A stretch of 64,000 nt of DNA from Quercus robur (lineage: Eukaryota; Streptophyta; Magnoliopsida; Fagales; Fagaceae), in NCBI RefSeq assembly GCF_932294415.1, contig NC_065536.1, forward strand, positions 12,513,974 to 12,577,973. The letters are read 5' to 3'. The notes under the pieces are model-generated. The model searched no databases and was not told the DNA's origin. It saw nothing but the letters and a program-made list of their open reading frames with translations. Positions 11,922 to 24,494 of the stretch are shown here, in pieces (within the stretch, counting starts at the first letter, position 1; every line of letters starts with the position of its first letter). The translations under genes were made by a program, and so were the position numbers.

Positions 11922-13551
11922 CTGCCCAAAAAAAATCATAAAATTAGTACTCTGTCACCAATAGATTAAATAAAACAGGCATTAGATTTTCTCATGAAAA
12001 CATTATAATAATAACAAATTAGATTCCTCTTGATTTTTAAGTTGCATATGGGCAATTAATAATATCACCAAATCACCCCAAATATTCAATAAAATATCAG
12101 CCAAAACCACTGCAGTTTTCATCCCCCATGCCCCATGCCCAATGGTCATTTATTTTGCATGACAAAGATTATGCAATATGATAAGTTGATATATCATTCA
12201 ATGATAACTAAAACTTAAGACTTGAAACTCTCATGCTCTTCAATCTTACCAATCTCATAGCAAGCTAAATAAGTGCAATCTCCTCCTTTAAATAACACAT
12301 TAGAGATAATAAAATGAAGTTAAGCCTCTCAAGGACAGACATACAAGGGGGCACCATTTCAATGTTTGTGTACCTGAGCCCCCCAGAACTAATTACACCG
12401 ACAAAAAATTTCTCCCATCCCCTTGAAATTTTCTGTATCAAGACTGCTTCAGTTTGACATAAGATGCTACAGACACCTAAACAAAGTCCCTTTACAGGAT
12501 GTATAATTTATATAACGAAGCAGCTTTACTCAAATTTTCATCAAAGGTGCCTTCTCTCAGTGTTGTAGGGTTAAGCAGAACCAGTAAAGAAGTGTGCATT
12601 AAATTTTAGAAAGTGGAATGTAGACCATGCAGTTCAGTAAAGAGCCTTCATTTATCAAAATAATATACCCAGCCACTCTATTTAGTGATTCTGAACTCAA
12701 ATTTAATCTGAATGACAATATTTATTATTTAAAAAGTACACAGACTGGGAACTCTGAGTAGATATCCTTAATTAATAAGAGGAAGCATTACATGGGAGAA
12801 GTACAATCATACGCCTATGAGGAAGAGTCCTGTAGAATTAAGAAAGTCATTTACTAATTACATAGAAAGTCCGGCCAACTCTCAAGCTGTCTCTTTACAG
12901 CAATAGGGCTTAGATAGGGCCTTCATTGTTGTTTTGACTACTTTAGTGAACATAAGATCAAGGGGGAATCAAGTAACCAAGTTCCTTTCAGTCAATGGCA
13001 AAAGCCAGTAAGCCACGTACAACTAAAGCTAAAATGTACTACAAAAACCAGATTCTTATTTGTGTGGTGGCAACACCATAGATATGCAAAATTCAACTAT
13101 TTTAGACGTCTAAATATCCATTTATGGACTTCAATCTAGTTATTACAATTCAATAAGGGGAAGAATCATTCTGAACCATTGTTCAACCAATTGATAAGTG
13201 GCAGGAAACATGATACTCACACAGTCCATATATGTTCAACCAATTGATAAATAAGCATGCTAAAAGTTCATAACCAACACAAAGCAGAATTAATGAAAGT
13301 AGTCATTTTATTTGGTACAGAATTCAATTTCTTTTAATTGTAAAAGTTTACAAAATTATTCCAACTCCAAAAAATTCATTATGTTTTTTTCTAACTTACC
13401 AATTCTAATTTCTTTGATTGCGTAAACATCATCGATTTGCATGTTTTTTGGTATGATTGCGAACTTACGTTTTTTGAAGAAAATTCTATTTTACAGTAGC
13501 ACTCCTTTGCCCCTACACTATTAATGATCTCACAGTTGCATTGTTTGCAGT

Positions 13552-16509
13552 ATGGAGCCTCGGATTGATGAGGAGTTAGAGGTCTTGGACCCCGGTCCGC
13601 GTGAGAGGTCATTGTTGACACGACAGCCATATCATCGATCAGAGGCCATTTGGAATGGCGAGGTGAAATTTCTAGTTCTAACAACTGCTTTAATATTTAC
13701 GTTGTCTTTGATTGTTAGTTAGCAAGTTCTTTCAATGTTGTATTTCTAGTTCTAACAACCGCTATAATTTTGATCGATTTTGTAGGACTCGGGCCCACTT
13801 ACGTGCCGTGGTCGCACTAAGGAGATGGCAAACATTCAGATGCAAGATAATCGAGTCATTGATATTATCAAATTGCTAAGGCTAGAAGGATTGTTTAGAG
13901 CCCCTTCAAGAGAGATAGACAATTGCCTAATATCGGCCCTAGTTGAGCGATGGCGGCCGGAGACTCATTCTTTCCATCTTCCACATGGTGAGATGACAAT
14001 CACCCTAGAAGATGTGGAGGTAATTTTTGGACTTCCGATAGACGGTGACGTCTTGGTTGGGCCGACTGCTGTGGTGGATGATGGGGGTTGGAGGCGATTG
14101 TGTACGGAGTTGCTAGGTTTTAGTCCGCCGAATGACAATAAAACATTGGTGGGGCAAAGAATTCTCATCAGCCGACTTGTTGAGGCCGTTGCAGCGCCAT
14201 TGCCTCATGACGCAACGGAGATGCAGATACACCGGTATGCCCGGTGCTATATGTTAGCGCTAATAGGGGACAAACTTTTCATGGACAAGTCAGGAGATAG
14301 GGTGCATTTGATGTTCCTGGACTTCATGCGTAACCTTCGTGATCCGCCACATTATAGCTGGGGTAGTGGTTGCCTGGCCTGGTTATATAGGGAGTTGTGT
14401 CGGGCAAGCGAGAAAGGGGCATCGCAGATTGGTGGGGCGTGCACCTTGGTCCAGTATTGGGCATGGGCAAGGTTGCCATTCTTGTGCCCGAGGATAGAGC
14501 CCCCACCTGGATGTGATTATGGCCCATGGCCATATGCTCCACTTGCATTTAAGTAAGTCTTTTCTTGATACCAAGTGTGTTCTGCAATGTACATTTTTGT
14601 GTAACTAAATTGTATTATTGTTCTTATGTTTTTTGCTTGCTTGTAATTGTAGGTGGGTGCGGGTGCCAAGCCCGAAGAGTAGACCATCCAGCATGGCCTT
14701 GGTCCACTATCGCGAGCTATTAGTTACAATGCAGCCAGAGCAGGTAATAATATTCAAAAAATTTGTTTGGTTATGATCATTTTCGTTAATAATATGATTG
14801 CTTCATCCTTTAACATATCTTTTGTTATAATTTTAGTTTTTTTACCCTTTATATATGTATTTTCCCTTGTTTCACATTTGAAGATGCTATGATAATTGTT
14901 TTTTTTTTTTCTATCGTAGATTGTGTGGCAGCCATACGAGGCACACTTCAGCCACCTTCCTGAGTTCTGCGTTGCAGGGAGGGATATGTGGACAGCAAGG
15001 GTGCCGCTTCTGTGTTTTTGCATAGTAGAGAGACACCACCCAGACCGTGTCCTTCGACAGTTTGGCTTGGCGCAGGAGCGGCCTGACCATGTTGTCTACG
15101 ATGATAGGCTGCATAAAATCGACTTACGTGGGAAGGTGGAAAGGAATTGGAGGGAGGAGCATGGACCGTATATCATTTCTTGGGAAATGAGACGACAACA
15201 AGTTTGTCGTGCACCTCCTCAGATTGGTGAGATGCCCCGCAATCATGCCTATTACGTCTGGTACCGTCCGGTCACTCGAAAGTATGTCGACCGCAACAGC
15301 GCTAAATTAGATATTATGGTAATGTGTTCTACTTACATTTGATTGCCTACTTCGTTTTACTTGAGTACATGTATGAACATAAAATCAATTTCTATGAATT
15401 TCTCAGCAAATCTGGTTTGCTTTGACTGACATGTAATGAAATAGTTTTTGATACATATAGTATTCTAATAGAACTGTTAGTTTTGAGTAGATTCATAAGT
15501 CTTATATTATTCATTCATTAATTGATACATAAATGATGTTGGTTCTTTCTCCGTTTCAGATTCAAAGCCATTTAGCGCTGTTGGCGATGCTTCCTGAAGG
15601 CAGCCAAGCTCACAACCATGTCCGGCGTATCCTAAATAATGTGGCTGGCCTTGGTGGTGGTCCTGCAGTAAATGAGCATGCAAACAATGGGGATGAGACT
15701 GAACTAGCAGCTGCTGCAACCCCAAGCACAAGTGCAGCACCCGTAAGTACACCGACCCGTGGTCATCGTGCTACTACAAGCCCAAGCACAAGCGCAGCTA
15801 GGGGTCGTCTTCGGCCTGCTACAGCAACCCCAAGCACAAGTGCAGTTAGGGGCCGTGGTTGGCGTGCAACAACCCCTCGGGTTGTAACTACTCTTGAGAT
15901 GCCTCCACCCATCCCGCAAGCATCTCTTCAACATGAGGTCCCTTCACCCATCCCATATGTATCTCCTCAGCCCGAGGTCCCTTCACCCAGCCCACCTTCG
16001 CAGCCCAATTTCGATGTCAGTATTGACCAAAATGTGACCCCTCCTATACTCCCCGAGACACCCTCATACCCACACACTGGCTCTAGTGCACCCACTCCTG
16101 GCCTCTACATAGAGCAGGATTACCCACCTACCACATCCTCATCTGACCCTCTAGGATCTCCGGTTGGGATTGACACTGTAGAGCCACATATTGATGTACC
16201 GGACCTTAATCCCCCTCATCAGGCCTCACCCCCACGAGGTAGACCGCAACGCAGTAGAAGAGCACCCACGTGTGGGACAGGTGGACACAAAATAGGACAC
16301 CGAGGCCCCGCTATGGTATGATAACTTTAATTTGAATGTAATAATATATTTTCTACTTCACTTTACTCTTACCATTATGGAGAATATTGATTGCATGCAT
16401 GTAATGGAATTTGCAGCACGATGATGACCCTAAGGTTGATGCCCCGCAGCCTCCTCCCCCACACAAACATTACACGAGGGCTAAAAAACACAAAATTGGT
16501 GAACCTTGA
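13552..16509 (+). CDS. Plant mobile domain (PMD; MAIN-like) protein, five coding exons, 738 residues
   Basis: The exons are 13552-13662, 13786-14552, 14653-14743, 14920-15318, 15560-16315 and 16417-16509; the second and third share a split codon, and all junctions are GT-AG with matching phase. The start Met gives MEPRIDEELEVLDPGPRERS, and HRSEAIWNGE and DSGPLTCRGR follow, the usual N-terminus of MAIN-like proteins. The PMD core includes LLRLEGLFRAP, ALVERWRPETHSFHLP, GEMTITLEDVEVIFGLPIDG, WGSGCLAWLYRELCRAS and LVQYWAWARLPFL. The tail from about residue 410 is Pro/Ser/Thr-rich with repeated ATPSTSA units and a basic end. PMD genes occur both as host genes (MAIN, MAIL1) and as cargo of Mutator and gypsy elements. 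Here the gene sits just inside a CTCGAG array and is intact, so recent mobility is plausible. The biochemical function is unknown. Confidence 0.9.
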
Positions 16510-16861
16510 GTAAGTGCCTTGAAAATTATGTTTCATACTTTACATATTAGAAACTTTAGGATTTTAATTGACTTTCAATACATTACCATTGTAGTAAATG
16601 TTATTTTCCCTCATTTGATGATGTATGCAAATTTCTATTTATGTGTTATTCCAGGGTGGAAGTTACATTTTTGAGTTTGAAAATTTCTTAGATCTTCAAG
16701 TTTGTCGAGAGTTTGTGGGTAAGTCTCAACTATTATGCACATTACTTATTTCAAGCTTGTTGACCTATAATTATGTGTTGTCAATCTAGTTCAAAGGTTT
16801 AGACATTCTATTAGGTCAGTGTAGTTGATATGGATCTTCCCCTTTGTAAATGCATGAAGCA

Positions 16862-16919
16862 GAATAGACATTCTGTTTGGTAGTGGTCCACCTCTTGAGT
16901 TTGTAGTTTAAGGCATCTT
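16862..16919 (+). repeat. 58-bp perfect direct repeat, left copy
   Basis: The sequence starts GAATAGACATTCTGTTTGGT and ends TTTAAGGCATCTT. It is identical, base for base, to 21270-21327. This left copy is the 3' end of an intron plus the first 7 bases of the first VPS8 exon (AAG|GCATCTT), so it is native VPS8 sequence. Confidence 0.95.
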
Positions 16920-19900
16920 CATTGAGTGATATTACTGAACTTGTGGAAGAGAGAATTGGGCAATTGGAGAGCAGGAGGATTAGTAAGAGAGCGGAGAAGA
17001 AATCCTGGGCTGCTTCTATGAAGCCATTGGAGTTAGCTGAGGAGCTTGAGAAGAAGCATGCTTCTACTGGTTTGCATTGGGAAGAGGGTGCAGCTGCTCA
17101 GCCAATGAGGCTTGAGGGCGTACGAAGAGGATCAACCACATTAGGATACTTTGATCTTGATGCGGATAATGCTATTACAAGGACCATTTCTTCTCAGGCA
17201 TTCAGGAGAGATCATGGTTCCCCTCAAGCTTTGGCTGTTCATACTAATTATATTGCAATTGGAATGTCAAAAGGGGTCATTCTTGTTGTGCCCAGTAAAT
17301 ATTCCGGTTATAATGCTGACCACATGGATCCAAAGGTTACTTTTGCATCAATCTGCTTATATTGCTCTTACTTGTTAGCCTTTCATGTTCCTTCAGGATT
17401 CTATGTTTCTATATGTTATTTGTTCATCTTTTGGTTGAAACTTGAATAGATTCCAGGAAATATATTTTGGGTGTAATTAGAATCAAGGGAGAATGTTGTG
17501 CATGTGCCCTTTAAAATAATAGTCAATTCCTGGTGTCATCTTTGCTGAATTGCTTAAGTATCAACTTAATTGCTTATTTCAATCTCTAAAATGCTCCAAT
17601 GAATTTCACACAAAACAGCAGTACATACTTGATTTTGTACAGGATGACTTCCATACACAAATAACTTGATATTATTGAAAAGAAACACAATGTATCAGCT
17701 TTAAAAATTAAAAAAGAAAAACCTTTGGTGTGCGTACTTAGTATGAGTATATTCTGTAAGGATGACTTATATACATAAATATAATGTGCATACTTAGCAT
17801 GAGTGTGTTGGTACTTCCTCAACAAAGTTCTTATTCAGATATGCCCTTAGTATATGGTTATCCGTTAAGATACCATTGATTGGTAATATCTAAATTTCTT
17901 CTGTTACAGAAATCGAACATGTTAAGTGAGGAATTTGGCTTTTTATGGTAATTTCAGTATGCAAACATCTGGATGCTTAATTAAATTGTGAAGCTTCTAA
18001 GTACATTTGCTTTTGCTATGAGCCACGTTGTAGTTACGACAGAAATAACTTTACTCAATAAACCATGCTGTTTATGTTCCAGATGTCGATGCTCGGTCTG
18101 CAAGGGGATAGGTCTCATGCCCCTGTAACTTCCATGCGCTTTAATCAGCAAGGGGACCTGCTCTTAGCTGGTTATGGTGATGGTCATATAACTGTTTGGG
18201 ATGTGCAGAGATCATCATCAGCAAAAGTTATTACTGGAGAGCATACAGCACCAGTTGTACATACGTTATTTCTGGGGCAGGATTCTCAGGTTACTCGTCA
18301 ATTTAAAGCAGTTACTGGTGATAGTAAGGGTCTCGTTCTGTTGCATGCTTTCTCAGTTGTTCCCTTGCTCAATAGGTTCTCCATCAAAACCCAGGTAAAA
18401 CGTTAGTATGCATCAATATGTGATTTATGATTGTGGCACTATGTATAATATGCTTGTGAGTTGACATCATCTCCAAACTAATGATCATATTGTTACTTGA
18501 AATAGTGTCTTCTTGATGGACAAAAAACGGGAATTGTGCTATCAGCTTCACCGGTCCTTTTTGATGAATTCTCTGGAGGTGCTTCCCTGTCCTCTCAGGG
18601 AAACAATGCAGTTTCATCCAGCAGTCTTGGTAGTATGATGGGAGGTGTAGTAGGTGGAGATGCTGGCTGGAAACTCTTTAATGAAGGCTCTTCTTTAGCT
18701 GAAGAAGGTGTGGTCATATTTGTCACCCATCAAACTGCTCTGGTGGTATGAAGCCCTCAAATGATTGCACAAATTCCATGTACCTTTTGTCTTGTGAATT
18801 GATGTTGTTCTTCTTAGTGGTTATATCTTGTTCAGAATGTGTTAAAGCCACATTTGCATGTTACAGGTAAGGCTTACTCCTACTTTGGAAGTCTATTCGC
18901 AGCTTTCTAAGCCAGATGGGGTTCAAGAGGGTTCTATGCCTTATACTGCGTGGAAATGCATGACACAATCACGCAGTTTGCCTAGTGGTATGCATTGAGT
19001 GAATTTTGGGCATTTATGTTGAGATATTTCATCTTTCTAAGATATGAATTTGTTACAGAAAACGTACCTGTAGAAGCATCAGAGAGAGTCTACTTGCTCG
19101 CAATTGCTTGGGACCGAAAAGTTCAGGTTGCAAAGTTAATCAAATTAGAGCTAAAAGTATATGGGAAATGGTCTCTTGACAATGCAGCTATAGGTGTGGC
19201 TTGGTTGGATGATCAGGTACGTATTTAGTTATTCATATATTGTTGATTTGTCTTTTGTTGTATTTAAATAGTGTTATTTAGGTTGGGTGCCTAGTAAATA
19301 ATTGTAAATGCTTTGCATGTAATGAGATTTTTGTACTTGACCAGATACTGGTTGTTCTTACATCAACTGGACAACTCTGTCTGTTTGCTAAGGATGGAAC
19401 TATGATTCACCAAACAAGTTTTTCTCTGGATGGTTATGGTGGAGATGATCTTGTTGCATACCATACCCACTTTATTAATATCTATGGAAATCCTGAGAAA
19501 GCTTTTCACAATTGCATAGCTGTAAGAGGAGCTTCAGTATACATCCTTGGTCCTATGCATCTTGCTGTTTCTCGCCTTCTCCCATGGAAGGAACAGATTC
19601 AGGTTCTGTGGAAAGCGGGTGATTGGATGGGTGCACTGAACATGTCAATGACACTTTATGATGGCCAGGCGCATGGTGTTATTGACCTTCCTAGAACCTT
19701 GGATGCTGTACAGGAGGCCATAATGCCCTACCTTGTGGAGTTGCTTTTGTCATATGTAGATGAAGTATTTTCTTATATTTTGGTGGCATTTTGCAACCAA
19801 GTTGAGAAAATGGAACCACTGGACAACCCAAATAGTAGAAGCAGTTCTGTGCACTCTGAAATAAAAGAGCAATACACTTGTGTTGGTGGAGTTGCTGTGG

Positions 19901-20987
19901 AATTCTGTGTTCATATCAAGAGGACTGACATCCTTTTTGATGAAATTTTCTCCAAGTTTGTGGCGGTACAACAGAGAGGTATCATTACATCTCTGAGTCT
20001 TCTTGTGTTGAATGCTTCAATTACTACGCAGTTTGATCTTTGATGTCCAGGTTGAAGTTCATTTTTTAAGTGAAACTTGGTAACTCAATTTGTGATAGCC
20101 GTAACTACATAACATGAGGCTAGAAAGTTTAACAAACTTTGAAGGTCAGACTGTTTGCTTAGAGAGCTTTCCTTGTGATGAAGTTTTTCTAATGCTATAT
20201 TCTATTTTACCTTCGCCTTTTAAGATTGGGTTTGTTACTAGGAAGGGTGCAAGTGTTATTCAGCTCTCCTAGCACCTTGAGAGTGATGTATTCTGTGTTG
20301 ACACTTTGCTAGTACAAAATTAGGTTGAGTTAGTGTCTGCTGTGGTCTAATTGCTTGTGAAGTGTGTGTATTCTATATATATATATATATAGCAGCCCTT
20401 CACTTGCGATAATTTTTCCATATTAGCAGTCCTTAGACATTACTCTTTCGGTGATTTACCTTTTGTTTCATTACATTTTTCAGACACATTTTTGGAGCTT
20501 TTGGAACCATATATATTGAAGGACATGCTTGGATCACTGCCTCCTGAGGTATAGCTTGATGTCCCAGTGCTTAGCCTTATTGGCAGCTTAATCATAAATT
20601 CTGATATTTCTTTTTCTTTTTTCGTTTTATTTTGTTAGATTATGCAAGCACTTGTAGAACATTACAGCAGCAAAGGATGGTTACAACGAGTTGAACAATG
20701 CGTCCTTCACATGGATATCTGTTCTTTGGATTTCAATCAGGTCTTACCTTCAAAACCTTTGTTAATCATTTTTGTTGTTGGAGTAAATTTATTTGTTATG
20801 ATTTATTGACTTGATTGGATAATGATTATTATTTTTCCTTGTAGGTTGTTAGGTTATGTAGAGAGCATGGATTATATGGTGCTCTGGTGTATCTCTTCAA
20901 TAAAGGATTGGATGATTTTAGGGCTCCTTTAGAGGAGCTGTTGGTGGTCTTGCGAAATAGTCAAAAGGAGAGTGCTGCTGCCCTTGG
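16913..20987 (+). pseudogene. VPS8: Nine-exon fragment of VPS8 (CORVET/vacuolar sorting subunit), both ends missing
   Basis: VPS8 is the CORVET-specific subunit for endosomal tethering. Exons are 16913-17335, 18083-18394, 18506-18745, 18867-18987, 19059-19216, 19345-19978, 20484-20548, 20639-20740 and 20845-20987. All are open and phase-compatible, giving about 732 codons. Diagnostic stretches include GLHWEEGAAAQPMRLEGVRR, QQGDLLLAGYGDGHITVWDV (WD40), AGDWMGALNMSMTLYDGQAH, HIKRTDILFDEIFSKFVAVQ and LYGALVYLFNKGLDDF. The N-terminal several hundred residues and everything after SAAALG are missing: upstream DNA is unrelated, and 130 bp after the last donor is a MITE and a duplicated breakpoint. 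Exon 1 uses a GTTACT donor. It is a transduplicated, non-full-length copy with little decay, hence young. Transcription from the PMD side could give an antisense-free VPS8 fragment; a dominant product is possible but unproven. Confidence 0.93.
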
Positions 20988-21114
20988 GTATGTATAATGT
21001 GTTCCTTGTATTCTTATTCATTGAATATGGAAGATTTTTTAATATCATGTTCTCATTCTAGTTTGCTTCTCTTCTATGAATGTTGTCATGTCAATATTTA
21101 AAAATTGATTGGAT

Positions 21115-21269
21115 TTAGGGTCTGTTTGGGATCTGCTTATTTTGCTGAAACTGAAAACTTTTTGCTGAAAGTACTGTAGATAAAGGTAAAAGTTAGCTAA
21201 AATAGTATAGTGGGACTCATGAATAGTACCAAAAAGTGCAGTGGGGCCTATGAATAGTGTAGTGGGGCC
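21115..21269 (+). mobile_element. Half of a MITE (GGGTCTGTTTGGGATCTGCT family), cut at its 3' side
   Basis: The segment begins TTAGGGTCTGTTTGGGATCT and continues through TTTTGCTGAAAGTACTGTAG and repeated AGTGGGGCCYATGAATAGT motifs. It then switches abruptly, at GGGGCC|GAATAG, to the duplicated VPS8 intron end. The expected other half is absent. AT-shifted relatives of the same family lie in the opposite orientation at 47 kb. The superfamily is not certain (hAT-like by general look). Confidence 0.6.
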
Positions 21270-21327
21270 GAATAGACATTCTGTTTGGTAGTGGTCCACC
21301 TCTTGAGTTTGTAGTTTAAGGCATCTT
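21270..21327 (+). repeat. 58-bp perfect direct repeat, right copy
   Basis: This is identical to 16862-16919. It carries the 3' end of the intron and the first 7 bases of the first VPS8 exon, but no exon follows. It starts inside a truncated MITE (sharing the microhomology GAATAG) and ends before unrelated AT-rich DNA. It marks a rearrangement breakpoint, not a transposon end. Confidence 0.9.
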
Positions 21328-21688
21328 ATATATTTTTTGTAGACGTATATCTCAATTCTAATTCAGCTTTAGTTTAATCGAGATCTACTCTTGCTTTGGT
21401 TTATGACAAATATGATGCTCAAGAAATTTCTTAATATGATAAGCATTGGTTAATTTTTGTGCTAAACAAAGTTTGATTTGCATGTTTTAGGAATAATTCT
21501 ATAAATCAGTATTGTTCTTTACTGGATGCTTCCATTTAAAGATATAGAAAACCTTGGATTGGTGATGCAATCCCTTATCCACATTACAAACTTCACTGGA
21601 AAACCAGTAGCTATCAAGCACATGGTAATAAAATTCCAATTTACAGAGTCATAAGCTTTCCTTAGGTCTGCTTTAATAGCACATCTAC
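21328..21688. other. Gene-less spacer
   Basis: AT-rich DNA without a recognisable gene, repeat or motif, between the VPS8 breakpoint and a LINE remnant. Confidence 0.5.
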
Positions 21689-22250
21689 CTAGACCACAGC
21701 ATACCTATTACTTGAGAAAGGAGGCTTCGGAGTTACCTTAGGATTAGTAACCTTCACTTGAGCTTGCTTTCTCCTTGAATTATCAGTCTTCACTGCATCT
21801 ACAACCTCCTTAGCCATAGGAACCCATCGTCTCTTAGTCATCCTCTTTGGATCAACCATTTCAGTATTACCACAATTGGCAGCAGAGTGTCCAAAAAATT
21901 TGCATTTTGGACACTTCATAGGGATCCATGGGTACTCAATCCCAACAAGAAATTAATTACCATTCCCCATATCAACTTAAATCTCCCTAGGAAACTCAGC
22001 CTCCAGATCAACATCCACAAAAACCTGAGTAAAACTGAGCCTTTGATTCACTTTAGTTACAATATCAGTGTACAAAGGCCTTTCAACCCCACTGGCCACA
22101 TGCCCTAAACAAATGTGATTCTAGTACTCCACAGGGAGATGAAAATTTTTATCCAAATAGGAATTTTCCTTAAAGAAAGATCAAGAAATTGCATTCTTGG
22201 CTGCCACTTACGCAAGAAGATGGATTTGTTTGCATTTTGTGTCTCCCGCA
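21689..22250 (-). mobile_element. L1-type LINE remnant, ORF1 (DUF4283 plus zinc knuckle)
   Basis: On the minus strand the tail encodes IEYPWIPMKCPKCKFFGHSA and NCG, the CX2CX4HX4C-type knuckle of plant L1 ORF1 proteins. It is preceded by HVASGVERPLYTDIVTKVNQ and FVDVDLEAEFPREI, typical of the DUF4283 region, and by LRKWQPRMQFLDLSLRKIPI in another frame. Two in-frame stops (TAA) and one frameshift break it. No endonuclease or RT follows, so only about 560 bp survive. Confidence 0.75.
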
Positions 22251-22785
22251 TGAATACCCCTTCTTTACACTCAGGTGCATTCACACAAGCTATTCTACAT
22301 TCCTCTAGTATTACTTTCTAGCATTTTTCCCTAGAGCTGTCAAAACTTCTGCAGAATGAATGCTTTAGTAGCATATTTTTAATCTATAGGCATGTGCAAT
22401 ATTGAAATAAGTGCATATAAAGTGCCCACATTCTGGTTTTTGGTTATATATTGACCTTATAGCCCCTAGATAAAGATAATCTGACATGTCTGTTTCCCAA
22501 GCTTGATGAGTCTCTTAGGCTAAGATCTGGATGTATGTGTTTGACTCTGATTAGAATCAATGCCTAGCTTGAACACTTTATTTTTGAAAACCTTAGGCCA
22601 AATCCTAGCCAAACATACATTGTTTCAGGTTGGGTTAGTTGAAACTTAACGATTGTTGTTCATATCATTTAAAAGTATGGTTTTACCAGTATGAGACAAA
22701 GGTGTGCTCAAGTATTGAAGTTTTCAAGGTTGAAATGGACCTGAAATCAGGGATTGTGCTTAATGTAATCTTCTTTATGTGCCAG

Positions 22786-23033
22786 ATCGAATAGAGGATG
22801 CAAACTGGCATCTCAACAAATTTGAACGTGCTGGGAAGACACATGCAAAGGCTTCAAAATTGGAGGTTTCAAGGAGTGCAAATGGTTCACAGCAGAGTGT
22901 TGCTGCATCACCAAATGAAGAGATGATGGAAATTTCTAGGGACTGTTCTTCTACAGAAACAAATCTGTTTCACATGGTCTCATTCCAACAAGAAAATTTT
23001 GTTCAGACCAACTCCACCGGAGAAGAAATATGA
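22786..23033 (+). pseudogene. Terminal exon of an unrecognised host gene
   Basis: After a strong acceptor (TATGTGCCAG|ATCG) an open segment encodes DRIEDANWHLNKFERAGKTH and a Ser-rich tail (SRSANGSQQSVAASPNEEMM), ending in GEEI and TGA. The lack of stops, the acceptor and the biased composition suggest a genuine last exon. I do not recognise the family. No upstream exon is evident in the preceding 400 bp, so it may be another captured fragment. Confidence 0.4.
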
Positions 23034-23900
23034 TACTATCCTTTGGTAAGTTTTTTCTTGGCTATGTTATGTCTAGTGTCTAGTATAAAGTAAAAGAAAG
23101 AGATAAGAGAATCTTCTTTTCAGGAATAAGCAATAACTTTCTTACAAAAACTTCATGCTACCTAATCCTTTTGCTTTGCTTTCATTACAGAAAAAAATAA
23201 AAATAAAAAAATTTAAAAACTACCTAAATAACTTAATGCTACTAACCTCTCTCCAATCATTTAGCACTTATGTGCCTCAATTTTCTGAATGTAAAAGTTT
23301 GTGAAGTTCTTGTTTTAGCTAGTGGATAAATATATTCATGAGTTTTTTGATAACAGCTTCATTTTATTTTATTTTTTAAAAGCATTTGGGCCTCTTCCAG
23401 TTCAAAAATAGCTTTTCTAAACATCTGTAACAAATAATGGAAACAATTATTATATCGATAGTTAATATGTATTGTTATTACATTTTACATGCTATTATAA
23501 AACTCATTTATGGTTCATATTTTGTTCAGTTATGACAAGGGAGCCTCACAGGAGGCTGTATGTCATGGGATTCCTTTTGTCTGTTATTAATCATTTGCTA
23601 CTAGGCTGTAGCATTAGCTCTTCAACTCTCTTCTCTTCATGCTCTGATAATGAGCATATCTAAGCCTGTTCATCCACAATATGGAGAGTTTCTGGATTTC
23701 CTTTTATCTCAAACTTTTCCCCTTTTATCTTATTTTGTTTGTAATATTAGTGTCTCAAAATGTTTCTTCAGTGCAATAACTTTGTTGTGGAACTCATTGG
23801 GATAAAATGGTCAACCTAAGCATTCTGGTCCACCTAGCTGGTTGTCAACCAAGTAGTGAAGTGCTGAATTGGCTTAGGTGCATTGATACTGTGCACTGAA
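23034..23900. other. Gene-less stretch
   Basis: AT-rich sequence that may include 3' untranslated DNA of the preceding exon. I see no open frame of significance and no clear repeat. Confidence 0.4.
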
Positions 23901-23924
23901 AGCAATGTTTATAATTATTCTACA

Positions 23925-24027
23925 ATGCTTATAAGAAAGGGTGGAGGGTAAGATTGCTGGTTCAAACCCACTACTAGGTGCATTTGTAAACTCACCAATA
24001 ATAATAAAAAAAAAAGAAAAAAAAAAG
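23925..24027 (+). mobile_element. tRNA-derived SINE-like 3' part with A-rich tail
   Basis: A B-box-like GCTGGTTCAAACCCACT at about 23960 is followed by TAGGTGCATTTGTAAACTCA and an (AAT)/A-rich tail ending near 24027. This is how plant tRNA-derived SINEs end. I cannot define the 5' end or target duplications. Confidence 0.4.
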
Positions 24028-24438
24028 CTTTTATATTGCTAACTACAAATGAATTTGAATATATAGAGTTATATATCTTTATTATTTTGTTTTTGAGAAA
24101 CTAGAGCACAAATATCTGATTGTTTTGAGCCATTACTAATAGTTACAAGAGCAAAAATATTTCTTTTCCCCATTTATGTCTTTTCCTCTTGCAAATTTAT
24201 TCATTCCTAAACACTATATAGATGCACATTATACATCCTTGCTAGAGTTCACAATTTTCCAGACTAGCTAAGTTAGAATCCTGGCTATATTATTTTTCAG
24301 TTTTACTTTTACCTAAAACAGAATTGGCCGGTGGTGGGGTACATGTTTGGGCTGAATAACCCCAAGTTGTCTTTAATCAGGGTTGTGAGAAGGTCTTTCC
24401 AAGCATCATGTTAAATATAAACATAGGAAACATCAATC

Positions 24439-24452
24439 TGTTCTTAAAATGT

Positions 24453-24494
<42 letters not shown>

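Noticed and set aside
15704-15934. Cys-rich minus-strand frame
   Set aside because: It is the complement of the repeated Pro/Ser/Thr codons in the PMD tail.
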